Assembly: GCA_038501785.1 (NCBI GenBank) | Contig: JBAMJR010000042.1 | Location: 109,501 to 173,500 of the forward strand | Direction of reading: 5' to 3' | Length of the DNA stretch: 64,000 nt | From: Myoxocephalus aenaeus | Lineage: Eukaryota; Chordata; Actinopteri; Perciformes; Cottidae | Program-made: the position numbers and the translations under genes | Shown here: one piece after another, positions 58,501 to 64,000 of the stretch | Layout of the letters: every line of letters starts with the position of its first letter | Position numbering within the stretch: position 1 is the stretch's first letter | The notes under the pieces: model-generated | Database searches by the model: none | What the model was told of the DNA's origin: nothing | The model's input: the letters and a program-made list of their open reading frames with translations, nothing else

Positions 58501-58650
58501 TTGGAGCGTTGGTACGACAGGAAGATTGCGGAGGTGGAGCAGCAGACGGAGCGCCGAGCCCAGCAGGACAAGAAGGAGCTGCTGCAGCAAATAGGCTCGC
58601 TGGAGGAGGAGCTTCACAAGCTGAAGACCAATGAGGACGCAGAAAGCTGA
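44539..58650 (+). CDS. ankrd6: Ankyrin repeat domain protein 6 (diversin), 13 coding exons
   Basis: Diversin links Dishevelled and the Axin/GSK3 complex, restrains canonical Wnt signalling and promotes planar cell polarity (family knowledge). Exons: 44539-44676, 44817-44915, 45187-45285, 45439-45537, 46331-46429, 46515-46592, 47077-47181, 52811-52984, 54355-54504, 54639-54791, 55099-55212, 56040-56340, 57109-57467 and 58465-58650 (the last two after a phase-1 junction). Together with the first these give about 717 codons, close to the length of mammalian ANKRD6. Ankyrin repeats are followed by a basic linker (RGRTIRKQRERL), a Gln/Lys-rich exon, KTYQLYTLYRDKEGNIRQ, coiled-coil segments and a conserved C-terminal coil. 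The first one or two ankyrin repeats expected in diversin are not seen. All junctions are in phase and no stop is found, so the gene looks functional. Fish have two ankrd6 paralogues; I cannot tell which this is. Confidence 0.9.
47077..47181 (+). CDS. ankrd6: ankrd6 basic-linker exon
   Basis: 35 codons, VHRFMRGRTIRKQRERLTAE then CRTQSVTRVES, directly after ...LARAPQ. The APQ.LRF.RGR..RK.RERL...R.AQSV pattern is conserved in diversin. Its donor at 47182 opens the intron that holds the Ty3/gypsy element. Confidence 0.9.
47214..47779 (-). repeat. 3' LTR of the Ty3/gypsy element
   Basis: On the minus strand it runs from TGAGGTTTGTC to GGCCTGACA. A purine tract (agaggggggtac, 47803-47792) lies 13 bp before the start. 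It carries a segment around 47335-47400 that the other LTR lacks. Confidence 0.85.
47850..48005 (-). pseudogene. Chromodomain of the gypsy integrase
   Basis: The minus strand reads VYKVKQLLAVRNRGRGKQYL, then VDWVGYGPEERQWVPSRYVV. The YLV.W.GYGPEE..W.P pattern with aromatic cage residues is that of chromoviral chromodomains, which direct integration to modified chromatin (family knowledge). Confidence 0.75.
48010..48060 (-). repeat. GC-rich trinucleotide expansion in the integrase linker
   Basis: gcggcggggcggcggcgggg units encode a Pro/Ala/Arg-rich run between the integrase C-terminal domain and the chromodomain. Such tracts are unstable; this one probably expanded after insertion. Confidence 0.7.
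48060..49175 (-). pseudogene. Gypsy integrase (zinc finger, DDE core, GPY/F-like region)
   Basis: The zinc-binding end reads REYVEACSVCARNKTSSGSR. The core shows SVDYVTGLPVSQGNTTVLTV (first Asp), DIVSDRGPQFVSRAWKEF (second Asp) and SGYHPEANGQTERLNQQLET (Glu). A frameshift near 48265 separates this from LAPRFVGPFPITKLIGPAAV, the GPF/Y-type module, before the chromodomain. Confidence 0.85.
49400..49600 (-). pseudogene. Gypsy RNase H remnant
   Basis: FVVEVDASNEGVGAILSQRS-like sequence (VEVDASNEGVGAILSQRSEQ) is the first catalytic motif of Ty3/gypsy RNase H. The frame breaks soon after, and the following part reads in another frame around 49320-49400. Confidence 0.7.
49722..51261 (-). pseudogene. 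Gypsy gag zinc knuckle, protease and reverse transcriptase
   Basis: In order on the minus strand: zinc knuckle CFYCGEPGHLVANC, protease ALIDSGADESLMDW, linker ILGQPWLSRHNLHINW, RT start KKDGSLRPCIDYSPLNDITI and FTKLDLRNAHHLVRIREGD. A frame change at about 50155 follows, then MPFGLTNAPAVFQAMINDVL and the catalytic GYLDDILIYS. The active-site Asp residues (DSG in protease, YLDD in RT) are kept, but the frame break and missing residues after REGD inactivate it. Confidence 0.88.
51021..52053 (-). pseudogene. Gypsy gag, nonsense codon plus two frameshifts
   Basis: The start is at 52053 (MDPAGIE) and is stopped by TAG at codon 8. Reading on gives LTAALQTQEDRLSRQEEFQT, capsid-like KTFLIDCSIQYELNLHAFPT and KIAFMISHLTGRAKAWASAE, then a frame change near 51515 to SLSAESGWNTTALYDVFLKG, and EPMQLGRARLTPEERQ. 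A second frame change follows before the zinc knuckle. This is the standard fish gypsy gag layout. Confidence 0.85.
52070..52618 (-). repeat. 5' LTR of the Ty3/gypsy element
   Basis: On the minus strand this is the upstream LTR. It begins at TGAGG, directly next to the target duplication, and ends in CTGACA. The leader that follows is very short (17 bases to the gag ATG), and a standard TGG primer-binding start is not directly at the LTR boundary. Confidence 0.85.
52811..52984 (+). CDS. ankrd6: ankrd6 exon with Gln/Lys-rich run
   Basis: DSSSVVEEDTPSSEQMESRT, then HHQQQQQQQKQQQ and SRRKKSRVKEQ, phase 0 to a GTGGGT donor. DTPSSEQ is conserved in diversin. An earlier in-phase GTGGGT donor at 52880 would skip the Gln run, so both forms are possible. 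Confidence 0.8.
53430..53925. repeat. Teleost interspersed repeat in ankrd6 intron
   Basis: Phrases 'accagggggcgactcctctg', 'agtctatgagaaagtgactc' and 'ttcttatatacagtctt' belong to an abundant fish repeat I recognise but cannot name with certainty. No protein frame. Confidence 0.5.
54355..55212 (+). CDS. ankrd6: ankrd6 middle exons (three), YQLYTLYR motif and coiled coil
   Basis: Exons 54355-54504 (FVQNGKTYQLYTLYRDKEGN), 54639-54791 (CKPLLKKLEGQLKVTQEEMR, NVQEQVNSRLGRMDHRNRQQ) and 55099-55212 (IKALDILNQERAAAERNFMV). All are multiples of 3 and in phase 0. The YQLYTLYR.K.G and 'L..KLE.QL..T.EE' segments match vertebrate diversin; this region is thought to contact casein kinase I and Axin-complex partners (family knowledge). 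Confidence 0.88.
55754..55915 (+). mobile_element. tRNA SINE fragment in intron
   Basis: gaaaccacaaggtagcggtt, a body phrase 'gtccttgagcaagaccctga', and a tail 'gggattaataaaggattata'. Same family as 10638-10892, without its first half. Confidence 0.6.
56040..57467 (+). CDS. ankrd6: ankrd6 exons 12-13 (Ser/Pro-rich, variable region)
   Basis: 56040-56340 (SRELKRWYVSQLKDRDVHIP, ending in phase 1) and 57109-57467 (DDYENTTLFPMPANHTSVDP, SSSSSSQCS run, RPAEPTFSQERNNQHAMEV across the junction). The split Asp codon across the intron is restored exactly. The frame stays open past the donor at 57468 to a second donor at 57672. Confidence 0.85.
56636..56935 (+). mobile_element. Full-length tRNA-derived SINE in ankrd6 intron
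   Basis: Head: gcgactacggctcagtggtg (A box) and ggctcaatcc (B-box relic). Body: gtgtccttgggcaagacact. Tail: agtgctttgagtggtcggaa, then agaaaagcgctgtagagg. About 300 bp. Confidence 0.75.
58465..58650 (+). CDS. ankrd6: ankrd6 last exon (C-terminal coiled coil)
   Basis: VTQHFFDKVSTQLERWYDRK, then QQTERRAQQDKKELLQQIGS and EEELHKLKTNEDAES, ending in TGA. This is the most conserved C-terminal segment of diversin. A possible poly(A) signal AATAAA is at about 59425. Confidence 0.92.
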   Translation: MTQHFFDKVSTQLERWYDRKIAEVEQQTERRAQQDKKELLQQIGSLEEELHKLKTNEDAES

Positions 58651-59642
58651 CAGTGACTGATGTTGAAAATAAGAAAAAAGTTTGAATGTTTGAAAATGAC
58701 AACGTAGTAAACAAATGGAGAGGAGACAGGTCCCCCAGTATTGGACCCCTCCACTTTTTACAGTCCGAAAACTAAAGCTATGTTTTAAGACATTCTTTTC
58801 AAAAAACTATATGGCTGATGTATTCAGAAACAATTTGTATTAACGTGTGTATGCATAGTGAAATCCTGCTGTGAATATTGATAACATAGTGCTGTATGTG
58901 TCTAAACTACTTGACTACCTGCACATGCATGTGTTATTTGTTTTTGATTTGTATGTTTATATTTGTTACCTCTGTCACCCAATTAATTTACTGACAGACA
59001 GTGAAGGTCTCCATTTAATCATTGTGATTCCTTTTGTGACTATGTAATTAAATGTAAGTCTGATTCAATCCCTTGTCATCAAGTGTAATGAGAGTACCTC
59101 CCTGTGTTTTGTCTTATACAAGGTTTTGATCTATATCTTCCATGGAAACTGGTGCAAAAAAAGAGGCTTTATGTTTTTTGTAAATGTTGGTGTAAATGTT
59201 AGTTTGTCCACGCTGCTTAATGAGCAAAGCGACTCGAAGGGCCTGCAGGAGAGGAGAACTGGAGCACCCGGAGCAAACTGTGGTATCTATCAGATCTACT
59301 CGTGGTAGTAGTTGTAGTAATATTGGAAGTTGTGCAGTCGATGTGTACTATTAGTAGTACAGTATTAGTATTACTTGTTGTAATAGCAGTATTTTGTAGA
59401 AGTCATATAATTGACATTTTTTTAAATAAAATTGTAATATTATAGAATGCCGTGACAAATAATGGAGTGAGACATATGAAAGATTTTGTAAAAAAATCAC
59501 AGTATAGTATGCAATGACAACATGATTATGACGGATGTCATACAAGTCAGAGTATAGTATGTAATAAAATGTTCTATTGTATATTATACAAATTCCATGG
59601 TATGGATTTCATTAAATGTATTTAAAATGGCATAGTATAGTA

Positions 59643-59862
59643 CAGGGGTCGGCAACCCGGCAACCCGCGGCTCCGGAGCCGCATGCGGCTCTTTAGCCCC
59701 TCTGGCAGCTCCCTGAGGCTTTGAAAAAAAATTATATTTATTTATATATTTTTATTTATTTTTTGCCCAGTGGAAAATCTTTCATCCTCTTATCTTGGAG
59801 TTTGAGGTGACATTGGGTCACTGAAAATAAAATAAAAATTTAAATATTTTTTTAACTAAACG
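59643..59862. mobile_element. hAT left terminus and body
   Basis: The end CAGGGGTCGGCAACCC followed by the hairpin-like ccgcggctccggagccgcat is typical of a widespread vertebrate hAT family. Its other end was not found before 64000. Sequence on both sides of the solo LTR and again near 63600-63720 (aatgtgcgtcacatcctatt versus aatgtgcgtcacatcctagt) belongs to this family, so more than one copy is present. Confidence 0.55.
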
Positions 59863-60426
59863 TGACCCGGTGATAAACCCCGCACAACGCCCAGAGTAAA
59901 CTGGAGCCAGAGACTACGTACCAAACATAAGACTTTATTAACAAATTGGGTAAACTATAACTAAATCACAAGTGCACAAAAATAAACCATGTGGGACTAA
60001 AACTGCACAGTCAGGGAGGCCAGCGTAGAGCTAAATAAAAACAGTCAATAATCACACAAACCAAATCAAATATACTTATTCACAGCAAAACAAATAAAAT
60101 AACACAATAATAAAATGCCCATGCAAAATATATATGGCTGCTCTATCACTGGGTCCCTCTCTTCAGCACAAAACCCCACAAACTAAAATCAAACATAAAA
60201 AGGCCCATGCAATTGATGACTGCAAAAAGGACATGTAAATGTAAAAGGCCAGTAGTTGCTCCGGCAAGGACTCAGATTAGTCCCTCAACTTGGCTGGCCT
60301 CAGCTGCTCTCAGGTGTGTGTGTCGTTAGGCAGAAAAACACAGGTGCGCTTCCCACCCCTTTTTAAAGGCTCTGCCCCTTTGCCTGGGTCCTTAATTGCA
60401 GGCTGCCTGTGACCTGCCTTACCACA
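59863..60426 (-). mobile_element. Solo LTR (class unknown)
   Basis: On the minus strand it runs from TGTGGTAAGG to CCGGGTCA, with a TATA-like ttaaaaaggg region near 60365 and AATAAA near 59937. TAAA lies close to both ends. It interrupts the hAT sequence: the part before (tttttaactaaa) continues after it (aaaatgtgcgtcac). There are no internal genes, so it is a recombined solo LTR. Confidence 0.65.
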
Positions 60427-61422
60427 TAAAATGTGCGTCACATCCTATTATGCTGCTGTCAAGCGTTTTCCCTGCAGGGGGCTACTCATGATTCACGAAG
60501 ACCTCACTAAACTATCAACGGATAAATAAATAAAAAGAAAAGTCACAGAGAAAAGTAAACGCATGCCCAGGCCTGAAAGTATATGACCTCATCAAAGTGA
60601 TGCAGACAATAGGCTCGTTTGTTAGTGCTGCGCCTCGCCTGGAATCCAGACGAGAGCAGCGGCCGCAGCAGGAGGCGGTGACAAGAAACTGACATCAAGT
60701 CGGACAGTTTTAGGCTGCCTTCAAAATACACACAGGAAGACACAGAAAAAATGACTTCCTGTTAGTTCCAAACTTTTGTCTACTCACGTTTGGATTTATT
60801 CATATGTGTTTGGAAATATATATTTATGTAGAAATGTATGTGTAGCTGCATCATTTGGTCTTTTTATGTCTGCCTGTGAAATACATTACTACTGGTTTAG
60901 ATATGTGTTGTATAAATATGATTTTCTATTAACAACCACACAAAATATGTTTTAAGATTAAACATGAGACGAATAATCAACAATCAAGCGTTAAGTATTA
61001 CAACTACACATAAAATAAGGATTTTCTAGAACACGTGGTGTTTGTTGTCAGCAGGGCCGGCGATTGCTATAGGCGAACTAGGCGACTGCCTAGGGCGACA
61101 AATGGGTTGGGGGCGCCCTCACAGCGCACATTTCAGCACTGTGAGCAATTCGCGACCACGCGACCGGGGGGTGGCGCTGGCTCCCGCGAGCAGGGACGAT
61201 TCAGCTGTGAGTTTTCTCATCAAGTACAGAGAGACAAGCATATTGAGAAACGGGCGCTGTAAACATCTTAACGCTGATTGGCCAAGACACGTCACATCAA
61301 AAATGTTCTATTACGGAGATGACAACAACTCGGCCAGAAATCTGAATTTTTTTTTGTCGCGAAAACGGGACGCTGATTGGCCAAGACTCGATACGTCACA
61401 TCAAAGATCTTCTATTGCAAAG

Positions 61423-62504
61423 ATGGCTCACTCCAAAAAAAACAAACGTTTGTGCGTTTTGAAAAATGTGCGCGATCTGAAAAATCTATTGCGCGGCCAC
61501 TTTGACTGGTCTAAACTATCTGGAGCACAGGGACGAAAACGAAAAAAGAAAGAAGAGAAAAAGAAAGTCAAGTATAGAGGTAAGTCTTCTCATCTCAGCC
61601 ATTAAGGTGTCAAACGAAATACATTTAGTATTGTGCATCACCTAATATTGGACGTTTCATTGCTGTCACTTAGGCTAGCTATAGCTAGCTAGCAACTGTT
61701 ACTTTGCTAATTTGCTACGTAGGCTATTACTAGCAAACGTAACTTCACTGATAACCTACATGGATGTACATGTCAAAAGACCAGTATCTGGATAACGTAT
61801 GCTAGTTATGAAAAGTACAGTTGCTGTCTACATTCATTATAAATGGCATAAGTTCTGTTTAGTGAATTCACAACTAGCAGGTGCACACACACAGTAACCA
61901 TTTTGGGGATAGTGGTGGTGTTCACCCTTCTGTACAGTTCCTCCCCAGGAATATACTAAAATGTACATGTGTTTTTTGTTTTGTTTTGTTTTTATTTTTT
62001 ATTTTTGTTTTAAATTGGCCAGATACACTCAGGCAATGTTTTCAGAGGCTGGCACCTGCTGGAGAAAGGACGCCTGATTCGCCTCCCTCTGAACTTTGTA
62101 AGTAGCCTACACAACTAGTACTATTGTTGCTGTTTTTGTTATTATTATTATTATTATGATCAATTATTACTTTCATAATCACATCACATTAATACTACTA
62201 ATTGTAATCAGTAGCATTATTTAGCCTTGTAGCAGTGGTGGCAGTAATTGTAATTTATCTACTACAAGTTACATGGTCAGATAAAATGTATTTGTACAAT
62301 GCAACTATGTGGTAGGATGATAGAAATGACCAAATGCAATTGTGTAACGAACAGCATGGATGAACTCTGTGTTTAAATACAGCTGCAGGAGAAGGGACAT
62401 CCAGTAGTACTCAACCTGTACTTAACCTATCAAACCTGTCAAACCTTGTTAACCATAGTCATTCCCTATATAGCTTGTATCATGTTTTGAGGTTTGTTCA
62501 ATAA
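61423..62504 (+). CDS. Three-exon 117-residue hAT-derived open frame
   Basis: Exon 61423-61579 encodes MAHSKKNKRLCVLKNVRDLK, then SGAQGRKRKKKEEKKKVKYR, a basic N-terminus common in hAT transposases. A GTAAGT donor joins 62023-62097 (TLRQCFQRLAPAGERTPDSP, donor GTAAGT), then 62383-62504 (SAGEGTSSSTQPVLNLSNLS) to a TAA that lies inside an AATAAA signal at 62500-62505. The three exons total 354 bases, with phases matching at both junctions. The catalytic domain is missing. It could make a short nuclear protein, possibly a repressor; that is inference. Confidence 0.5.
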
Positions 62505-62767
62505 ATATATTTGAAAAAAAGTGTTTTGCACAGTTTATGGAGTTAATTTAATCCTAACTTTGAGTGTGTAATAAATTATTTAAAATAATAAAAAAGAAAA
62601 TGTTCTGAAACTATTCTGGTGTTTGTTGTCCATGCACCATTTATTGTTGAACTGCAATGTAGAATAGTAGAATTATAAGTGGGTGAAAAACTGCTATGCA
62701 AAGTAAAGCAGTTAAGTTAATATAGGTCTCTTCAGTGATGTAAAGTATTGTGTGTGTCTGTGTGTGT

Positions 62768-62790
62768 GGGGGGGGGGGGGGGGGGGGGGC
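62768..62790. repeat. Poly-G tract
   Basis: An uninterrupted G run of about 23, just inside the right end of the hAT element, preceded by (tg)n. Likely hard to sequence. Confidence 0.9.
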
Positions 62791-63120
62791 GCAAAACTCA
62801 ATCTCGCCTAGGGCAACCAAAGGGCTAGAGCCGGCCCTGGTTGTCAGATCGAAGAGCCAATCAGCTCTCTGATGTGGCGAGAGCCAGGCGTTTCCCATCA
62901 TGCACTGGGCCAAGCAGTCGGGGGAGAGCCACTGCAGCGCCTGCCTCTGAAATCGACGGCCGGCTGGCTCTCGCGAGAGTATCGTTGACCACGTGTGCAT
63001 GACGTCAGAGCGAGTCGGGAGCAAGTCGAACACAAATCTAACCGGCATGCATTGCGCGCCGATCGCCGCCGATCGATTCTGCGCAGAACTGGTTCATCTC
63101 GAACGAGCCTAATGTCATTA

Positions 63121-63478
63121 TGTGAGTTTGTCTGTTTCCTGTTTTATTTTGTAGTCCTTGTCTCGTGTGTCCTCTGTGTTCCCTGCACTTCCTGCCCCTG
63201 TGGTTGTCTGTTGATTGTCCCTGATTGTTCCCTGCTGTGTCCAGTCACCTGCCCCTCCCCAGTGTTTGTCTCCTGCCTCAGTGTGGGATTGTACTGTGTG
63301 TTGCCTCTCTGTGTTCCGCCATGTTCCTCCGTGTTCCTCCCCGTGACTAAGCTTCTCGCCCTTTATGTTTATATATATATATATATATATAGTTTTTTTC
63401 CTTGTTTTTGTTAAAATAAATGTACTTTTTGAACCGTTGCCTCAGCGTCTGGGTCCTAACTTCAACCACCCCGTGACA
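63121..63478 (+). mobile_element. Solo LTR of Ty3/gypsy type
   Basis: Runs from TGTGAGTTTGTC to CCCCGTGACA with a body of ctgttttattttgtagtcct, then repeated ccctg-rich sequence and AATAAA at about 63416. Its wording is close to the gypsy LTRs above read on the same sense. No matching short duplication was seen at the edges. Confidence 0.55.
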
Positions 63479-63760
63479 GACAAAGCCAGAAGAGTGTCGC
63501 AGTCTTTTCATCTTCAGAGACAACGGCTTAGTATGCACGAGTATTGCTTTGAGTGTTTACTGGCTGTACTACATAGTATTTCCATAACTTTTGTGATGCT
63601 GTGTCACTGAAAATCTAAATAATTTTCATATTTTGTCAATTAAAATGTGCGTCACATCCTAGTGTCTTTTCCTGCAGGTGGCTAATAGTGATTTGCAGAC
63701 TCCCGCCCTCGGTAAACTATCACTTTGTATTGTGTCTATTTCCCTTTTCTCTTGAGAAGA

Positions 63761-63813
63761 TAACTGAGACTTCTGCTAGCTTTGAGTCTCAAAGCTAGCA
63801 GAAGTCTCAGTTA
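63761..63813. repeat. Perfect 53-nt palindrome
   Basis: Left arm taactgagacttctgctagc... and its exact complement, with a single unpaired centre base at 63787 (26-bp arms). It can form a cruciform or, if transcribed, a tight hairpin. Confidence 0.9.
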
Positions 63814-63829
63814 CAGAACATCTTAACTA

Positions 63830-63975
63830 ACCAGTAGTAACTAACTTTTTAATGCTTTGTAAAGCATACATAGTCTACACTTTAGATTGAGTCACAGAAC
63901 ATGCTTAACTAATACTTAACTAACGAGTAGTAACTACTGAATTAACGAGTAGTAACTACTTGAATTCATCATGAA
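63830..63975. repeat. Short direct repeats (agtagtaactact type)
   Basis: Repeated variants of 'ttaactaacgagtagtaact' at about 63828, 63913 and 63943 in hAT-related AT-rich DNA at the window end. Confidence 0.6.
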
Positions 63976-64000
63976 TTGCAGCATTGTTTTTATCATTTAC

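Larger units (their letters stand above)
61052..62839 (+). mobile_element. hAT element with intact mini-gene, 1.79 kb
   Basis: The ends CAGGGCCGGCGATTGC and AGAGCCGGCCCTG are inverted, flanked by perfect GTTGTCAG duplications (61044-61051 and 62840-62847). Subterminal regions 'ctgcctagggcgac' and 'tcgcctagggcaac' extend the inverted repeat. It carries the first part of a hAT transposase gene plus a short substitute 3' end. Confidence 0.9.

Noticed and set aside
63121..63414. Cys-rich plus-strand frame (VSCVLCVPCTSCPCGC...)
   Set aside because: The apparent Cys clusters arise from ctgtgt/tgtcc-rich LTR sequence; the region is better explained as a solo LTR.

Overview
This is eukaryotic DNA, almost certainly from a bony fish and probably a spiny-rayed (percomorph) teleost. 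It has split genes with GT/GC-AG introns, long (AC)n, (AT)n and (TC)n tracts, tRNA-derived SINEs of teleost type, and an unusually dense and nested load of fish-type transposons: Ty3/gypsy, L2/CR1-like LINEs, hAT, PIF/Harbinger and piggyBac. There is no bacterial gene organisation. Nothing was searched; family names rest on motifs read by eye.

Layout. 1-12 kb: pieces of a multi-exon gene family whose best landmark is a cysteine-rich block resembling the DUF6729-type zinc-binding domain. Copy 0 (+, ~1.0 kb) is a C-terminal scrap. Copies I and II (-, 11.2-4.3 kb) are cut by a SINE, a LINE tail, an unnamed interspersed repeat and a piggyBac-like element. 12-18.3 kb: an internally deleted Harbinger element that contains a hAT element, which in turn holds two near-identical small hAT MITEs and an LTR-like stretch. 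This nest is flanked by a duplicated unknown coding fragment. 18.9-19.7 kb: remnant exons of another gene. 20.2-26.6 kb: copy III (+) of the DUF6729-type family, with one exon split by a 3.6-kb LINE. 26.7-29.9 kb: a two-gene Harbinger element with a MADF-like gene on + and a transposase on -. 30.0-30.8 kb and 33.2-34.8 kb: further C-terminal pieces of the family, one blown up into a 25-bp minisatellite. 35-44 kb: minisatellites, tRNA-like fragments, hAT ends and microsatellites.

40/44.5-58.7 kb: the one clear conserved host gene, the ankyrin-repeat gene ankrd6 (diversin), on +. Thirteen exons can be placed with consistent phases and give about 717 codons. A 5.4-kb degraded chromodomain-type Ty3/gypsy element sits antisense in one intron. 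The usual N-terminal ankyrin repeats are not visible, and a candidate alternative start exon lies in transposon-rich DNA.

59.6-64 kb: hAT-type termini, two solo LTRs, a complete 1.79-kb hAT element with a phase-consistent three-exon mini-gene, and a perfect 53-nt palindrome near the right edge.

How the parts relate: the transposon genes do not work together with the host gene. The informative relations are nested insertions, empty-site/filled-site pairs inside the window, and repeated duplication of the intron-bearing DUF6729-type family at DNA level.
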